Shown: piece after piece, positions 33,229 to 47,322 of the stretch
Layout: every line of letters starts with the position of its first letter
Position numbering within the stretch: position 1 is the first letter of the stretch
Position numbers and translations under genes: made by a program
Notes under the pieces: generated by a model
What the model saw: only the letters and a program-made list of their open reading frames with translations
What the model was told of the DNA's origin: nothing
Databases searched by the model: none
Assembly (NCBI RefSeq): GCF_001949145.1
Contig: NW_019091468.1
Location: 782,174-846,173 of the forward strand
From: Acanthaster planci
Taxonomy: Eukaryota; Echinodermata; Asteroidea; Valvatida; Acanthasteridae
Reading direction: 5' to 3'
DNA length: 64,000 bases

Positions 33229-34783
33229 TTAGCAAGGGGATATACGGTTCACAAACCAGTTTATTATTTCATGCATGCACTCGCCATCGATCATCGCCCG
33301 ATCGCTAAGTTTGTTTTGCCTATAGGGGGCCTACCGTCATTTACCATCACCGATGGAGTGTATTTTTAGTACAGGAGGATTGATTATGGGAGGCTGTCCC
33401 CACAGATGCTGCACGGAGAGCCTAATGGTTTTGAAATGTACTGGACATTTACAAGTATAGTACACATATAGTACTGGTACATGTATGTGTACATGTACTT
33501 TTGAAGAATTAAAGATGTATTCAGCATTGCGTAATTGGGTCATTCTATGAGGTTGGGGCACACGAGTTTGTGTGTCCGTTGTTGCGGGATTCTGTAAAAA
33601 TTAACAGCTATTTCCCTGCATGTGGACTCCAAATTTATACATCTTGCAAGACTGAATACAGAGGTGGGTGTTATTTTTACAGAGTAAATGACCTACTCTA
33701 CAGGTCATGACAGGTGGTAAAAGTCACCCATGTAACAAGGACACCATCAGAAATTGTGCCCCAACCTCATGGAATGACCCAATTAGGCATATGTTTTGTT
33801 CAAAAGTCCACACTAGGTACATGTGTATGTAAAGTTAGTGCATTACCCCCCCATTCATAAACTCAGTAGTATACTCATGTTAACACCAGCAACAAGCCTG
33901 CAAATATGGCGTTACAGTACTTGTTCATTTTCCTCCCATTTTGTTTTTTTGCGAATTGGCAAATCAGTTTCTTCTTCTCGTGGAGCCCCTCTGGAGCAAT
34001 TACAATTTATCTTGACGAACTTCTTCCATGGAGATGACTACTTCCAAATGCCCAGAAAATTGATCTGTCTGTTGCCAACCAACATGACCAAAAACAGTAG
34101 ATTCTGTCTGGCCAGGTGGCGTCTAGCCATCGAGACTCATTTGAAATATGTGCTCTGTGTATCTAACATGACGAACTATGGGATCTGGTAACATTTATTT
34201 TGCATGCATGCGCCTATCTGCAGGGGTGCATTTTAATATAATTCAAGTCAGGCCATGGACGCACAATCCTGTACCCTGCTGATACATGTGACAGAACGTA
34301 CATGGAGCCAGCCTTAATCCATTTAAGAGACATGCAGATGGATATGCACATGTAATTACCTATGAAATTTTGGGGCTGTAATTACACCTAGTATGTGTAT
34401 GCTTGCTATGGAATAGCTCAAGGCTTAATTCAACACAACATACATGTCAGTACATGTACATACAGTATGCGTGTACTCACAAACCTACCCTACATCTGCA
34501 GTGTATAAATCAGCTTACTGGCCTTCCTGATATTGTGAAATAAGGCTGGAGCTAATCTTCCAGTTCTCCTTACTCCAAGGGGAAGAATCTCTGAATACTC
34601 TTTGCGGAAATTTCTGCCAAAATAATAGTACTGGTATTTCATGAGTTTCCCAAGCATTTTGGCTCTGAAAAGGATGCATCCATGAACGTGTTCAACAAGC
34701 AACTTTAGAATTTTGGTCTTTTTTTATGATACAGGTATCTCTTGTGAACATGCACTGGCTTTTTCATCACTACAATGAAAATA

Positions 34784-34900
34784 TGAAACATGATTTTTTT
34801 CTCTAAAACTGAATTTCACTATTTATCAGTTTTAAAAAAAATAATATTGCACCATAAATGGTGCAATTCAGTTTGAGAAAAAAAAAAATCATGTTTCACT
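34784..34900. repeat. Inverted repeat / foldback element
   Basis: The left arm tgaaacatgatttttttctc is mirrored on the right by a reversed tgaaacatgattttttt arm, followed by actgaatt in both. The centre has a second small palindrome (attgcaccataaatggtgca, from 34846). Confidence 0.8.
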
Positions 34901-35800
34901 TGAAAAATCATGATTTGACCTGAACTTTTGAAAACAGGAATTAAGTAATGGCTGACATACCGGTAAGAGACTGGCCATGAAATGCCGCACTTTACAACCC
35001 TAGTCTAGCCACAGAAAACAGCAACTCTAGATCTGTGTCATGAAAGAGAATTGGGGTCACCTACATCAAGCACCTCTTCCTCAACAATCCCTCATCTTCC
35101 ATTTCCCATGGGGACCTTGAATAAGGAGCTTCTGGATCCATGTTTTAATTCATGTCGGGTGCGGGCTGAGGACGGATGCTGAAATCAATTCAACTTTCTG
35201 CCCCGTATCGTCTTCTCCACACTCACAAAATAAAGGGGGGAAGAATAAAACACTGCACAAGGAAATTCAAGAAGCTGTCGGCGGCAGCTCGTGAATCGAA
35301 AAAATGTGATCCTTTCCCTGAATGGATGTCTGATCTTCAAGGAGTATCCCATGATAGAGTCAATGGGGGCCATATACTGTGAAAGCAGGAGATAGCATTT
35401 TTTAGGCCAACCGGAAAGAGTGCCGCCATATAAGTCTTTTGCAAAGCTAGCGCCCTACATGTATACCCGCACCCGGAAGCTGGAATCTTCTTAAGACAGG
35501 TGAAATAAGAGGAGAGAAGTACTCCGTGAGCATGATTTTATTTGTTGTCTTTGTGTACATGTTTTTGGCTCAAGGTTTCAATTTCTCCAGGAGCATTCTG
35601 GAGTAACAACGCTTTGTGAGACAGTGGATGAAGACTGCAGGGCACAAAGAGTGCTTCCTTTTTTTCTGCTTCGAACCCCAACTACAAGTAAAGTAACTGC
35701 TTTTTCCCCAACCTTTCCACCAGTCGCAAGGGTTCATTTCCCTTTCTTGGTCCTACAGTTACAAATTTCATATGAAGTTAATACATGTACAAACCTTTAA

Positions 35801-36087
35801 CCACTTGCTGCGGGGCATTTTTCAATGTTGATGATGCTGGGCCGGGATGTTTATCATTTTTTTCTGTTTTCAAAATATTTTTAAAATTCTTATCTTCATT
35901 TACTCGACACTTACAAAAATGTGAAGGACTGTCTGGTGGCCGCTCTAGCCTGACAGCCTGGTCTTTTGTTCCGAGTGCGGTCTTTTGTCACAAGACCCTG
36001 TTCCCTTTGTCCGAGTTCAGAGACCCCGGCCACGCATATAAAGCAAACACGTACGTGTCCGGATCCGGAATGCCCGGCAGGAAGTGG
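35801..36087. mobile_element. TTAA-flanked MITE, complete copy
   Basis: It is flanked by TTAA on both sides (35797-35800 and 36088-36091). The 19-bp ends ccacttgctgcggggcatt and (reversed right) ccacttcctgccgggcatt match at 17 positions. The duplicated TTAA suggests a piggyBac-type non-autonomous element. Confidence 0.85.
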
Positions 36088-36430
36088 TTAAGCATAGGCG
36101 GAGCCAAGGAGAGGGGTCAATGGAGGCCTCAACATGCCGCCCTACGCATCGTACCAAAAAAAAAGGGGCAAATTTTTGGGGATTTTCACATAATGCCAAG
36201 CGGGGTAGATACAGAACCAAACTTTTACGGGGGGATGGACGGGCAAACTTGTTCATTGGTAGGGGCCAAAAATTTGGCAAGATTTTCATACAGTACATGC
36301 TTTTGGCTGAAATGAAATAAACCCAAAATTCCCCTTTATTTCATGATTTTGCCTTTTACAGGACAGCAGACATGGCCCCTGCTGACCCCTCCTGATCTAC
36401 ATGTACACGTATTCTCGAAGACAATTTTTT

Positions 36431-37369
36431 NNNNNNNNNNNNNNNNNNNNNNNNNNNNNNNNNNNNNNNNNNNNNNNNNNNNNNNNNNNNNNNNNNNNNN
36501 NNNNNNNNNNNNNNNNNNNNNNNNNNNNNNNNNNNNNNNNNNNNNNNNNNNNNNNNNNNNNNNNNNNNNNNNNNNNNNNNNNNNNNNNNNNNNNNNNNNN
36601 NNNNNNNNNNNNNNNNNNNNNNNNNNNNNNNNNNNNNNNNNNNNNNNNNNNNNNNNNNNNNNNNNNNNNNNNNNNNNNNNNNNNNNNNNNNNNNNNNNNN
36701 NNNNNNNNNNNNNNNNNNNNNNNNNNNNNNNNNNNNNNNNNNNNNNNNNNNNNNNNNNNNNNNNNNNNNNNNNNNNNNNNNNNNNNNNNNNNNNNNNNNN
36801 NNNNNNNNNNNNNNNNNNNNNNNNNNNNNNNNNNNNNNNNNNNNNNNNNNNNNNNNNNNNNNNNNNNNNNNNNNNNNNNNNNNNNNNNNNNNNNNNNNNN
36901 NNNNNNNNNNNNNNNNNNNNNNNNNNNNNNNNNNNNNNNNNNNNNNNNNNNNNNNNNNNNNNNNNNNNNNNNNNNNNNNNNNNNNNNNNNNNNNNNNNNN
37001 NNNNNNNNNNNNNNNNNNNNNNNNNNNNNNNNNNNNNNNNNNNNNNNNNNNNNNNNNNNNNNNNNNNNNNNNNNNNNNNNNNNNNNNNNNNNNNNNNNNN
37101 NNNNNNNNNNNNNNNNNNNNNNNNNNNNNNNNNNNNNNNNNNNNNNNNNNNNNNNNNNNNNNNNNNNNNNNNNNNNNNNNNNNNNNNNNNNNNNNNNNNN
37201 NNNNNNNNNNNNNNNNNNNNNNNNNNNNNNNNNNNNNNNNNNNNNNNNNNNNNNNNNNNNNNNNNNNNNNNNNNNNNNNNNNNNNNNNNNNNNNNNNNNN
37301 NNNNNNNNNNNNNNNNNNNNNNNNNNNNNNNNNNNNNNNNNNNNNNNNNNNNNNNNNNNNNNNNNNNNN
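36431..37369. other. Assembly gap (939 N)
   Basis: Run of N. Frames reported across it are artefacts. A missing ADAR 5' exon could lie here, but nothing shows that. Confidence 1.
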
Positions 37370-38093
37370 TGAGATTTGAAGCTTTTTCGTGCTGGAGGTA
37401 CGGTAGCAAGTAAACTAGATAGGCTTGCAGCAGCACCATGGATTAACAGTCTTTTTGGAGTATGTGGGGCTCTGAAAAGAACCCCTGGTACTCAACATTT
37501 TGGCCAGTGTGCTCTGTCCGTCATCAGGAGGGGCCAGACAGAGCATACTTGTCTGAAATGCTTTTGTCCGAAATTTTCCGGCACAACTGCTTTTCCATCA
37601 GCGCCCTTTTGCTGGTGACTAATGTGTGCTACTGGGTCTGCTGGTAGCGATAATTATTTCAGGGACTTTTTTTTTAACACATTGACTGCCGCGCATAACG
37701 TCAAAGGGGCATCCCCATTTGCCAAACGTTATACGCATGCATGCATATTTAATAGGTACTTTTCAGGTGGCTACCGGTATTTGAACATGAGCATTTTACG
37801 GATATACCTGTATGCCCTCACTGCTGCCAGTAGTGCATTTGCTATGTTCTTCGGTGATGCAAGCGTATTCAATTTACATTACATTAGCCTTTCATTTCCT
37901 ACAAGTCTATTCGTAGAGGCAGAATCCGGTACACCTGCGACTACGAATATAGTCGGCAGTCATTATTTTATTTCAGTTTTAACCCATCATGGAGTGGTGT
38001 ATGAGTGGCATACTGTTTATGCAGCGTCCATAGTGGTCGTCAAGTACGGTAGCCCCATGGTACATGTATATTTACTAGCAGAACAGGTATTAA

Positions 38094-38509
38094 CCCCTTG
38101 ACGACGGGAATTTCTTTCCAAAAGCCCACTCCAAGAATTCCAGCCTCGCTTGGCCACGAAAGCCACCTGCCAAACTGCAAATTCTCGGTTTGTGGCCCTG
38201 CGTGCTCTGCACACTGTGAATTACACGGTGAAAAGGCTGATTGTCCGGTGGCATGCGGCTCTACTCACCCTTCCACATTCCTGTTGCCTCTTTTCAAAGT
38301 GGGGACTATTGTGAAGCTGGTGATTATGAAGCAAATTCGGTCTTTTCATTTCTGGGCCACACGCAAAGGCCAATTACCAAATATATAAGAACCAGGGTCT
38401 GCCTTCTTTCACCGTGTTTGCTCGAGCATGGACCAAGAATAATAGCTGAAAAGCGGGCTGAGGATCTGAATTTTTACGGCGTGTCTTGCCGTGTCCCGGC
38501 GCGAAGGGG
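38094..38509. mobile_element. TTAA-flanked element, second family
   Basis: It is flanked by TTAA (38090-38093 and 38510-38513). The ends are ccccttgacgacggga on the left and, reversed from the right, ccccttcgcgccggga. The interior does not match the 35801 family. It is non-coding and piggyBac-like by its target site and C-run ends. Confidence 0.8.
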
Positions 38510-41368
38510 TTAACTGTCCCTCCTACATGTACATGTAGTTTGACTGATAATGACAAACATGCCTGGCCGACTGGCCTTGAACAAAATAATAGGGCCTTTG
38601 ACAGGTGCATGTGCGTGAGACACACATTAAACTCAATTACATGTACAACTCTGACATGTGCACATGCATTTCTTTTGAATGATGGCACGTGGCTATTCAT
38701 AAGTACCCCAGTCACAAGTTGCTTTTTTTCCCCCATCGGTTGGCGTCCCAGTACATGTACACACAGATACATGTACCGGTACTTTGTACACAGAGAGCAC
38801 TCTGCTGCCTTGTATCTGTCTGTAAATTTCCTGGCACATGTACATGTACATGTACGTGCCGTACACGTGTTTGCAAATCTGATGTATACAGCATGTTCAC
38901 TAGAAACCTCCACTCTGTTGCCAAACTGCTTTTCGCTCTGTTCAAGTTCGTCAAACCCCCTGCCCCCCATCAAAACAAAAAAGTCTCTACACAAAACTGC
39001 CCCCATAAAACAGGCTGGCTAAACGTGACAGGAAATGTCAAACAATAACGCCATGTCACCTTGAATCTATTACGGAACAGTTGGTCTGTGGCAACAGTCA
39101 CCGTACACTGCACAAAAAGACACACGCTTCAGTTGATTTGTCTCAACTGAACCCCCCCTTTTCTTTTATGAATAGTTTACCCGAGACTCCAGCAAACATC
39201 CCAAAAACTTCCCATTCTTCACTCCAGATAATCATTCTAACTGTCAATGCCGATAAACTGGGCAACGATGAAGTGTTTATCGTTCCACATCAACACAGTA
39301 CCGTACATCATACATACCGGTACATATGAAGGCTCAGATAACTCTGAAAATGAGTGGTCGATCTAAAAATGGAGAGTACTGCATGTTTACAGTGCCAGAG
39401 ACTGTAACATCCATCGCATTGCCAATTGTGCACGGTGAGCAGCCAGTGTTAATGCGTTCTTCAGAATGTCCTGGTATGTATACATTGTACATGTATATGT
39501 CAGGAAGATGGAGGCCCGTGATCATTTTTTTTATCACAAGTCTCTGCAAGTCCATCAAAATAGTATAATATCCAAAGGAAATGGAGGCAACATGCCCTTC
39601 ATTCTTTTTACTTTTTCAGAAATTGAAAGCACCAGCATCCTAGAAACTGAACCGCCTTTCTTGTGGGGTTGAAAAGACAACTTGAGGTGTGCACGACAAA
39701 ATGCCGCTCTGTCTGGTGCAACAGCCAAGTGCCATGAAATTAGCCAACAATGTTGCTACGGAAACTCAACACTGTAGCCTCCGTGTTGATACACATACCG
39801 TGTACCCTGTGTGTCAGTCAGTAAAGCAACACTTAAGCCAAGCGAGTACCAAAGTGTGACATCACTGTGAACCGGAAAGTGCAGTGCAAATGAATGGAGC
39901 ACGCGCGCATGTTGGTTCACGCGCTGGTTCTCGCGCTAATGCCTTTTACACACTAACTGTGCGCGTGACGGATTCACTTCGGTGCTCTGTTACTTGTACA
40001 GGCATGTCAAGCTACAGTGTACAATTGTAACAAAAGGAAACAAGAAAGACAGAAATTAAAAGAAAAACACAACAGACATGGGTTTCACTTGAGGTAGTTT
40101 AACTTGGAAGATCTGCAATTTGACTGTACCGTACAAATGGGAAATCTTCCTCTATTTTTCAAACACCATTTTTCCAATGAAAGCTTCTGGTATTAACTTG
40201 TGCGTGACATGCATATGTGTGTTTTTTGCACACCCGTGATCTTCATGTCACTCAACTGTACAAATGCACATTCCTCTGTGATTCAAATGCAACACTTCGT
40301 CTGAAAGCTTCTTGTACATTTACATGTACATGTTTGCGAACGTGGATGTAAAATGCAGATGTCCTTTACATACCCGTGACCTTCGCTGGCACACATGGTG
40401 CACCGGTACATGCAGGCTGTACATCACTGAAAGCCAAGTCAGAGGGATCTGTCAGTATACAGCTACAACACCATCACCACCACCGTCGACCACGTCTCGG
40501 GGCCCGACCGAGCGACTAGCCCAAGACCACGGCAAACGTCACGGCAGGAATGCCGGAGGTATGCGGGCTGACCCGAGTTTGAGGGCAACGGGATCGCGGA
40601 TACACCAGCCAGAGTTGGAGGGGGGGGGTCGGTATTAGTAACAGAGCCAGGAGAGGATTGAAGGATGACAGCAAATGAGCCAGCTGGGCCGAAGGGAGAG
40701 AGTGGTGGTGGGGGGGGGGAAGTTGTAGTAAAGCAGGCAGCCCCTCTTGGTTTATCTGCCAATCTGTTTGCACAGCATTTGGTGGCTTGTCATCCTGAGG
40801 ACTCAGGCGCACGGGCCGTGCAGACAGCAGTGTAACATTATGAGCTCTTACACTCTCGTGAGTACCCCATCCTCTTTGCAGCTGGCTGCTGGCTGTTATT
40901 AGCGGAGATCTTAGAGCGTGCGTGACGCATTATTATCCAGTGATAGATCACTAATGTGGAGCCCTGGGTCAGGGAATCACATTCATTGTGAAGGACCGTT
41001 TGTCAGCACCGGTCTAAGTGGACATCTGCAAGGTACATGCATATTTCCTCAAAAGCTGTCCATGAATACGTGTCTTTTTAAGACCAAAATTTTCTCAAGA
41101 ATACTTTCACACGTTTTAAAGAATTTTTCAAAGATACAAGGTCCATTGAAAGTACTATGTAGCCTCTCTATAAAGAAAACAAGCAACTGAAAACAATGGA
41201 GACTGTGAACCAAACTATCTGTGTTCACAAATGCAAACAATACACTGTAACAGTGCTGCCAATGTTGAATCTCACAATCTACAACTCAGTCTCAACCTAT
41301 GTAGCAGGTGCTGTTACAACTCCTCAGACAAGAAAGACGACACTTAGCAACACATACACACACAAACA

Positions 41369-41659
41369 CTTACCTTACATACCTAGTGTGGACATTCCTT
41401 CCTTTTCGTGCAGTAAAGAAACTCAGTGAAAATACTCGTTTTTTCTTGAACTGGGAACACGATTTTCAGCTGGCTTTGTTTCCTTGACTATTCCTCTTCC
41501 TTTTACGACAGATGACCCCAACCCCAAAATGCCTCTAAACTTCTTTTTCAGAGAAGGAGAAACATCCTGTGGACATGTGTAAGTCCACAGGACTTCTTCC
41601 TTTCCTGCAATGTGTGGACATCTTTTGTTCACAAGTCCACACTAGGTATGTAAGGTTAG
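41369..41659. mobile_element. MITE with 25-bp terminal inverted repeats
   Basis: The left end cttaccttacatacctagtg (continuing tggac) and the reversed right end ctaaccttacatacctagtg (continuing tggac) match at 24 of 25 positions. The interior (cttccttttacgacag, atgcctctaaacttc) recurs at 51060-51290. Confidence 0.85.
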
Positions 41660-44600
41660 CGCACATGCTCACACACAAATGAAAACGACAGATACATGTA
41701 CTTTGATATCACTTCAACTGATGTCATTTGTCACTGAGCCCAATTTTTAATTAATCTTCTGTTTAATAGTGAATGATCTTGCCAGGTGTCAAGAACGCCC
41801 AAAAAATGTCATGCTTGGGGACTCTACTGTAACTTTAATAACACGGAGGGTCAGCCACTCTCAAGCAGCAAAGTCTGATCATGCAATGACATGCTTTTTC
41901 AAGCACGAGGCAATTTCTCAATCTTTTCGTGAGTTTTTGGTTTGGTGTTGGTGTGAGAAACGGTCGCTGTTCCAGTGGTAACTTGACCCATGAAAACAGT
42001 TGACTAGTCCTTCTACATGTACTAGTACATGTCCGCCATTCATGCGAGGCCTGCATTCGGAAGCCTGCATCTACCAATTGGGAGTCTTCGGTGACAATAA
42101 GCAGAACTATGGCTGCTGATTGGTCAATACCGCAATTAGCCAAGGAAAGCACCTATGATAGATGTATCCACTGATTGGTGATATTCCTCACATCAAGATA
42201 CTTGATGCTTCATCTACGGTATTTACATGTACCCACCGAATCTCCACAAGGATCACGGTCGTTCCCTAGGCACACTCCATTCCATCAAGGTTCATCAGCG
42301 CAGAAACTCCAAACATCGATTTAGCTCACCATCAATCATTTCCATTCAAAACAAGCGGGCTGCTGGAATAACGTTCCTTCTGACTGATGTGGCTAACGAG
42401 TCACCGAGCTGTTGTGCCAACAGAGAATTCCCTTCAAGTGGGGCACATTACTGCTGCCTTTTTATGAACATTCAAGTTGTGCAATAACACACTATAAAAC
42501 TTTGGCACTTGTAAATCCGTTTGACAGGCGATAACGACACTAAAAAGCACATTAAAAGATTCCAGCTTTGTTGCATACAATGTGTATGTCACAAACTGTA
42601 CATGTACAATGTTTGGTCGAGTACATGTACCGGTAAATGTGAAATGTTTCCCCTGATTTGAAAGTGCAAGTTTTTACACTGCATACTGTGTATAAATCCC
42701 TTTCTGAAGGAAACCTTCCGGAATCCTCCAATTCTTCCACTGTTGTGAGGAAAGCAACGGCACATTTGTGGAAATTTTTTTCTTTTACTTTTAGGAGACA
42801 CAGAGTTCTATGGCGATCAAAGTACCAGTAGCTGGGTTGTATCTGGATTCTCAATCCTGCTATCATCAATCCCCAATCCTGCATTTCATTGAATGCATAA
42901 TTTACTAGAACACTTGTTTATTTTTACATTTAGCCTTTCAAAGGTCACCGTTTGCCATTGTTTGGGTTTATTGGCTCCTCACACTTCCAGATGTGTTGAT
43001 TTTTGAAACAGTGCCATCAAAATGAAGAAAGCAAAAAGAAAACAAAAAAACCAAAAAAACCTGCCTTTTTGAATGTCTAACAAATTGAGGAGGCCCCCTG
43101 CGGGCAGCCGGTCAGTCCCACATCACGCAGCCCGTTCTATAATCGGCATCTGGGCAGCTTGGCAAATACCTCAATTATCCGGCTCAACATACATTTTTTG
43201 CTCACCCGGCCAGCCTGATTATCAACTTAGCCAGTTTTAACTGGGAACTGGTCAGGTCTGTGTTGCGTTGGGACTTGCATGTATGTAGCCAGAGGCAATG
43301 GTGGGCCATCATGACAACAGAACATGTTGGGGGAGGGGAGAGTTTTCCCTTTAAAGATCTGGGCTTTTTCATGGCTTGAACGGTGTTGAACTTAAGTTTT
43401 CAACTCAAGTCTCAACTCAAGTGATAGGTTTCTCAGAGGGACCGTGAGAAGACATACATGTACATGCAGCATCTCCTTCAATTTATCCTATATTACTGGT
43501 GATCAGACTTGTCACGTTATTGCAGTATTGCTTTTTGAGGGTATTTTCCTCTATTTCAGTTTAAGTAGAAACAATGCAAACCAAACAAGTAATTGATTGT
43601 TCAGAACTATATCTTTAATAATACTTAAGACAGCGTGATACCCACTACTCATGATGGAATCCTCCCAAAAGACACGCAGGAAATACAGACAAAACTGTTC
43701 AAAAGCCAAGTGTCTGCTTTTACAAAACAGAGCTCACATGTTCTTTGGAAGATGCAGATAGGATTAGCAGGGTTTTAAAACTTAAGATGCAAACAGACTG
43801 AACCTAACCGGGAAATTGAAGTTAACAGTTTTCCCCAAAACAACATGATTGTTTTTTAATGCTGGAGAGCAAAACTGGGAGCCATTTTCACCAAAATCTT
43901 CCACGGGCATTCTGACTTGACAGTGACTAAAAACAGCAGCGCACCCTTTAACGGTGAGACTATTCCTAGACAAACAATTCACAGTTGAGTGTTTCCCTCG
44001 TTTATCAAAGAAAGATTTTTTTTTTTCAATCATATGCTCAGGCAAGAATTTATGGTTATTACTCCCAAAAGTCCGGCTTGGGAAGGTTCTGAACTGTACA
44101 TATGGATAGCCCAGGGGACAGCAAGAGAAAGAGGGCCCCATCAGAACCTCAGCCCGAGAGCCCCTGGCATTCATCCTGACCTGGTAATTTATGCTCCCTG
44201 TTTTGGAAGCATGGGGAGATGTTGATGAGCAGGTTATAAATTATGGAGGCACACACACACACCAAAAAAAAAAAAAACCGCACCAAACTTGAGCCTCACT
44301 TAATGATAATGCGATACAGTTGGGGCCAAGAGATATATGCACTTGTGATGTGTTTGTTCCTTTGTTTAAGTGGCATCTTAAAGGTGAAATGGTTTGCCAT
44401 TTTTCCGAAAACAACCCCCCCCCACAAAATGTACGTGAACAATAAACAAGCAAGGAAAGACAGAAGCTTGATGCAGATTTAATGGGGATTTAATTGGGTT
44501 ATGCATGGCATGTACATGGCGACAATGGCGGAAAGCAAAGCAAAAGTCAAATCCAATTAATCCTAAACTCGGAGAGAAATGAAAACACTGAGTCGAAACA

Positions 44601-47322
44601 TGATAGAACATTACATCATGAGCACTCAGACAACCTGTAATCAGATTAGCACAACTGGGTAGTGGACAGACAATTTCAGCACGTGCGTCAAGGCAGAAAC
44701 GGAGTTGAAGAGTTGAGGCCTTCACTTGAGGAATTAAATTGCATGGGGGAAAAGAAACAAAAAGTCTGGCTTGCTCTGATCAATTGTTGTATTCCCAACC
44801 CTTGCAAAATAAACCTTCATGTCAGCATTATGCAAAGCGTACACTGTGTGTGTTTGTCGTACATGTACATGTATGCATTGAGGGCTATGCTCCACATCAC
44901 TTCGGGGATGTCGGAAATTCTGCATTTGATGACACTCTTGATGACTCACAAACACCGGTATCAACTTCAAGCTTGCATTGTCAAGTAGCTCCAAAAAAAA
45001 AAACCCCACTGAAAAAGTCATTATTACCAAGTTTTCTGCAGTGCTGGATACCAAGGAGAAACCATTGCCCCCCAGTCTTGGCATGAACAGAAAAAAAGCC
45101 CTTTTTAGCTTTTTATAGTTGAGCTCTGAAGACAAAAGAGACTGCGTTCGATTTCTATGCTTCCCTATTTATTTGAACAGATAAATTCAGAGAAAACATG
45201 TTTTCCTCAGAGTTGCTCTTCAAAACTACAATTGCGTGGGCTCTTTAGTCTAGAATGAGAACAAACAGAACACTTCCAGGAGGAGAACAGCAGGACATAC
45301 ACAGTTCTGCGGATGAGACACACATGTACATGTATGCCTTCAGCAGACATCATTCAACACGTATTCATAGAGGTACCAGTGTACAAATACTGGTACCCTA
45401 ACTCCTTAGAATGTACACAGCTTTGATATCCTCTTTAATACTTGCTCCTGACACTTTAAGTGGATTGTCTTCTCATCAAGTCCTTCAAGTGGAAATGTCA
45501 ACAAATGGGGGTTATGAGGGGGATTACTGGTGTAGGCTCAACAGCTTAAGGCTGTTTGTCTAGACAGGCAGGTAGCCAGTATTTTCATGGACAGAATATG
45601 TAGCTGTCAACTGGTACATGCGTCTTGTTTGGACTCTACAATTAGCAAGTAACAAATCTGTCAGCGTGTCTCTCACAGATAGAATCTGTCAAATCTAGGT
45701 TGAATACCAGTTTGAAAAATGTCATTAACACCTGATGCCAGTAACTACATGTACATTGTATCAGAAGAAATACTGATCAATTCTTCCTGACAGACCAACA
45801 ACACTTTTAACTATTTTGTCGACAAAGAGTTGAAGGTTTTTGAAGTACCTTAATAAAAGTTACATGTACTAGCAAATAATGTACAGGTATATATGCTAAT
45901 GGGCACCATGGAACAAGGAAATGTTCACTGTTGGGCCTGATATTTCTGCTCAGAAAAGGGACAAAAAATTTCACACCTTCTTAAAAAATTATGCTACGAC
46001 ATTCACTGAGAAAAGGGTTGCTTTTCTGAAGGTGTCCAATGAGTAGGTGAAAAGCTACACTCTGCTAAATTAAAGATAAAACAAACAAAATAAATTACAG
46101 GCTTGCCAAGCACAAGTTAGAATCACATTAACATCTTAGTAACTTTCACATTACTTACATTAATTGTCAAGTTTAATTGCTGAATGCTTTAGCTGTGAGC
46201 TATAATTTTAATCCCCCCCCAAAGTTCCCAGGAATTCTCCAAGAAAAAAAATCCTGGAAGTAAATACCCACACCTTGTTGTCTGCGATTATTTGCACCCA
46301 AACTGCAACAAACTGCAAATACATGTAAATCAGGCCCGGCAGAATACGGCAACCCCTTTGCAAACAAGATACATTGCAGCCTCCTGACTTCATTTGGCTT
46401 TGGCCAGGAGGCCTCTGATGTTCATTTGTTTCTCCCACCCACACCTCGTGATTGGGTTCACGAGTCCACGGTGCTCATTCGAGATCTCTTGGTCTGTCCG
46501 GGGAGAATCATTATGGCCAGCCAAGCCTGACTGCAGAGGATGTGCGGCACTCGCGCAGCACCTTCTGTCTTCAGGCCTGATTAGTGAATTTAAGGAACTT
46601 TGTTGAGGCAGCGATGACAAACTGGGACATGTGAGACAAACAGGCTATGACGAAGTCAGAACCACCGGTATGAGGCCATTAAAGTACAGATCCATGCAGT
46701 TAAAACATATGCCACATAACCCAAACTAATAAAATGAAAACAGTGTACGTGTAGCTACATGTACACATCTATGTGCACGTACAAAGTGTACAATAAAGTT
46801 AAATCGTATCCAAAAGAGCGTGGTTGTTTTCAACTACGGCTACATCCTCCATGGCATGCTTATGAGCAAGTTAACAGTTTAAGCTGAATCCATAGCCACG
46901 TGATACAAAATTTACATGTAAATATGGCATGACTATTCAAAGTCACAAGGCAGCTTTTCCTTTGTCACCATGACCACCCAGCCTGCTGACCTCACATGTA
47001 TAAAAAGAAGCATGATGAACCAAAGGAATAAACTGCAAACAAGAGACCCTAAAACACAGAAACAAAAAATGATTTGAACTGCATGTACATGTAAGCGTTT
47101 GTCAAGTATTGACAAACTGAGGAACCACTCTCGGCAGCTGGGTCACTCTCAGGTTCAGCCTGCAGGTACCTGTACTGACTGTGCAGTTTTCAACTAGCGG
47201 GATCAAGGGGGCACACTTGGTACAAATTTGGAACAAATTGACGCTTGGCAATGACAATGCAATCATGCTGGTGTAGCCACCAGAAAGCCCAAATGGGTCA
47301 AGAACATTTAACACATAGGGGA

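Larger units (their letters stand above)
32336..36430. other. Non-coding region upstream of the ADAR start exon
   Basis: No exon recognised. It includes a 3-bp-TSD MITE (33120-33228), a partial copy of the 41369 family (about 33790-33845), an inverted repeat (34784-34900) and a TTAA MITE (35801-36087). Bases 36100-36320 are A/G-run-rich, with no recognised origin. Confidence 0.6.
37370..47322. other. Non-coding region, no gene recognised
   Basis: I read this stretch on both strands and found no exon with domain content and splice borders. It contains a TTAA-flanked element (38094-38509), a 25-bp-TIR element (41369-41659), a short CA run (about 44250), and many TACATGTA palindromes. Bases 40420-40640 are locally GC-rich but give no recognisable protein. 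Confidence 0.55.

Noticed and set aside
35785-36315. 176-codon + strand frame
   Set aside because: It lies mostly inside the TTAA-flanked MITE and shows no domain or codon bias.
36336-37439. Long frames on both strands across 36336-37439
   Set aside because: They consist almost entirely of translated N and carry no information.
38374-39022. Opposed frames of 210 and 178 codons
   Set aside because: They are driven by TACATGTA repeats (His-Val-His-Val and Cys-Thr runs) and a MITE end, not by a conserved protein.
44250-44280. CA run with adjacent A run as a meaningful element
   Set aside because: A short simple repeat of ordinary length.
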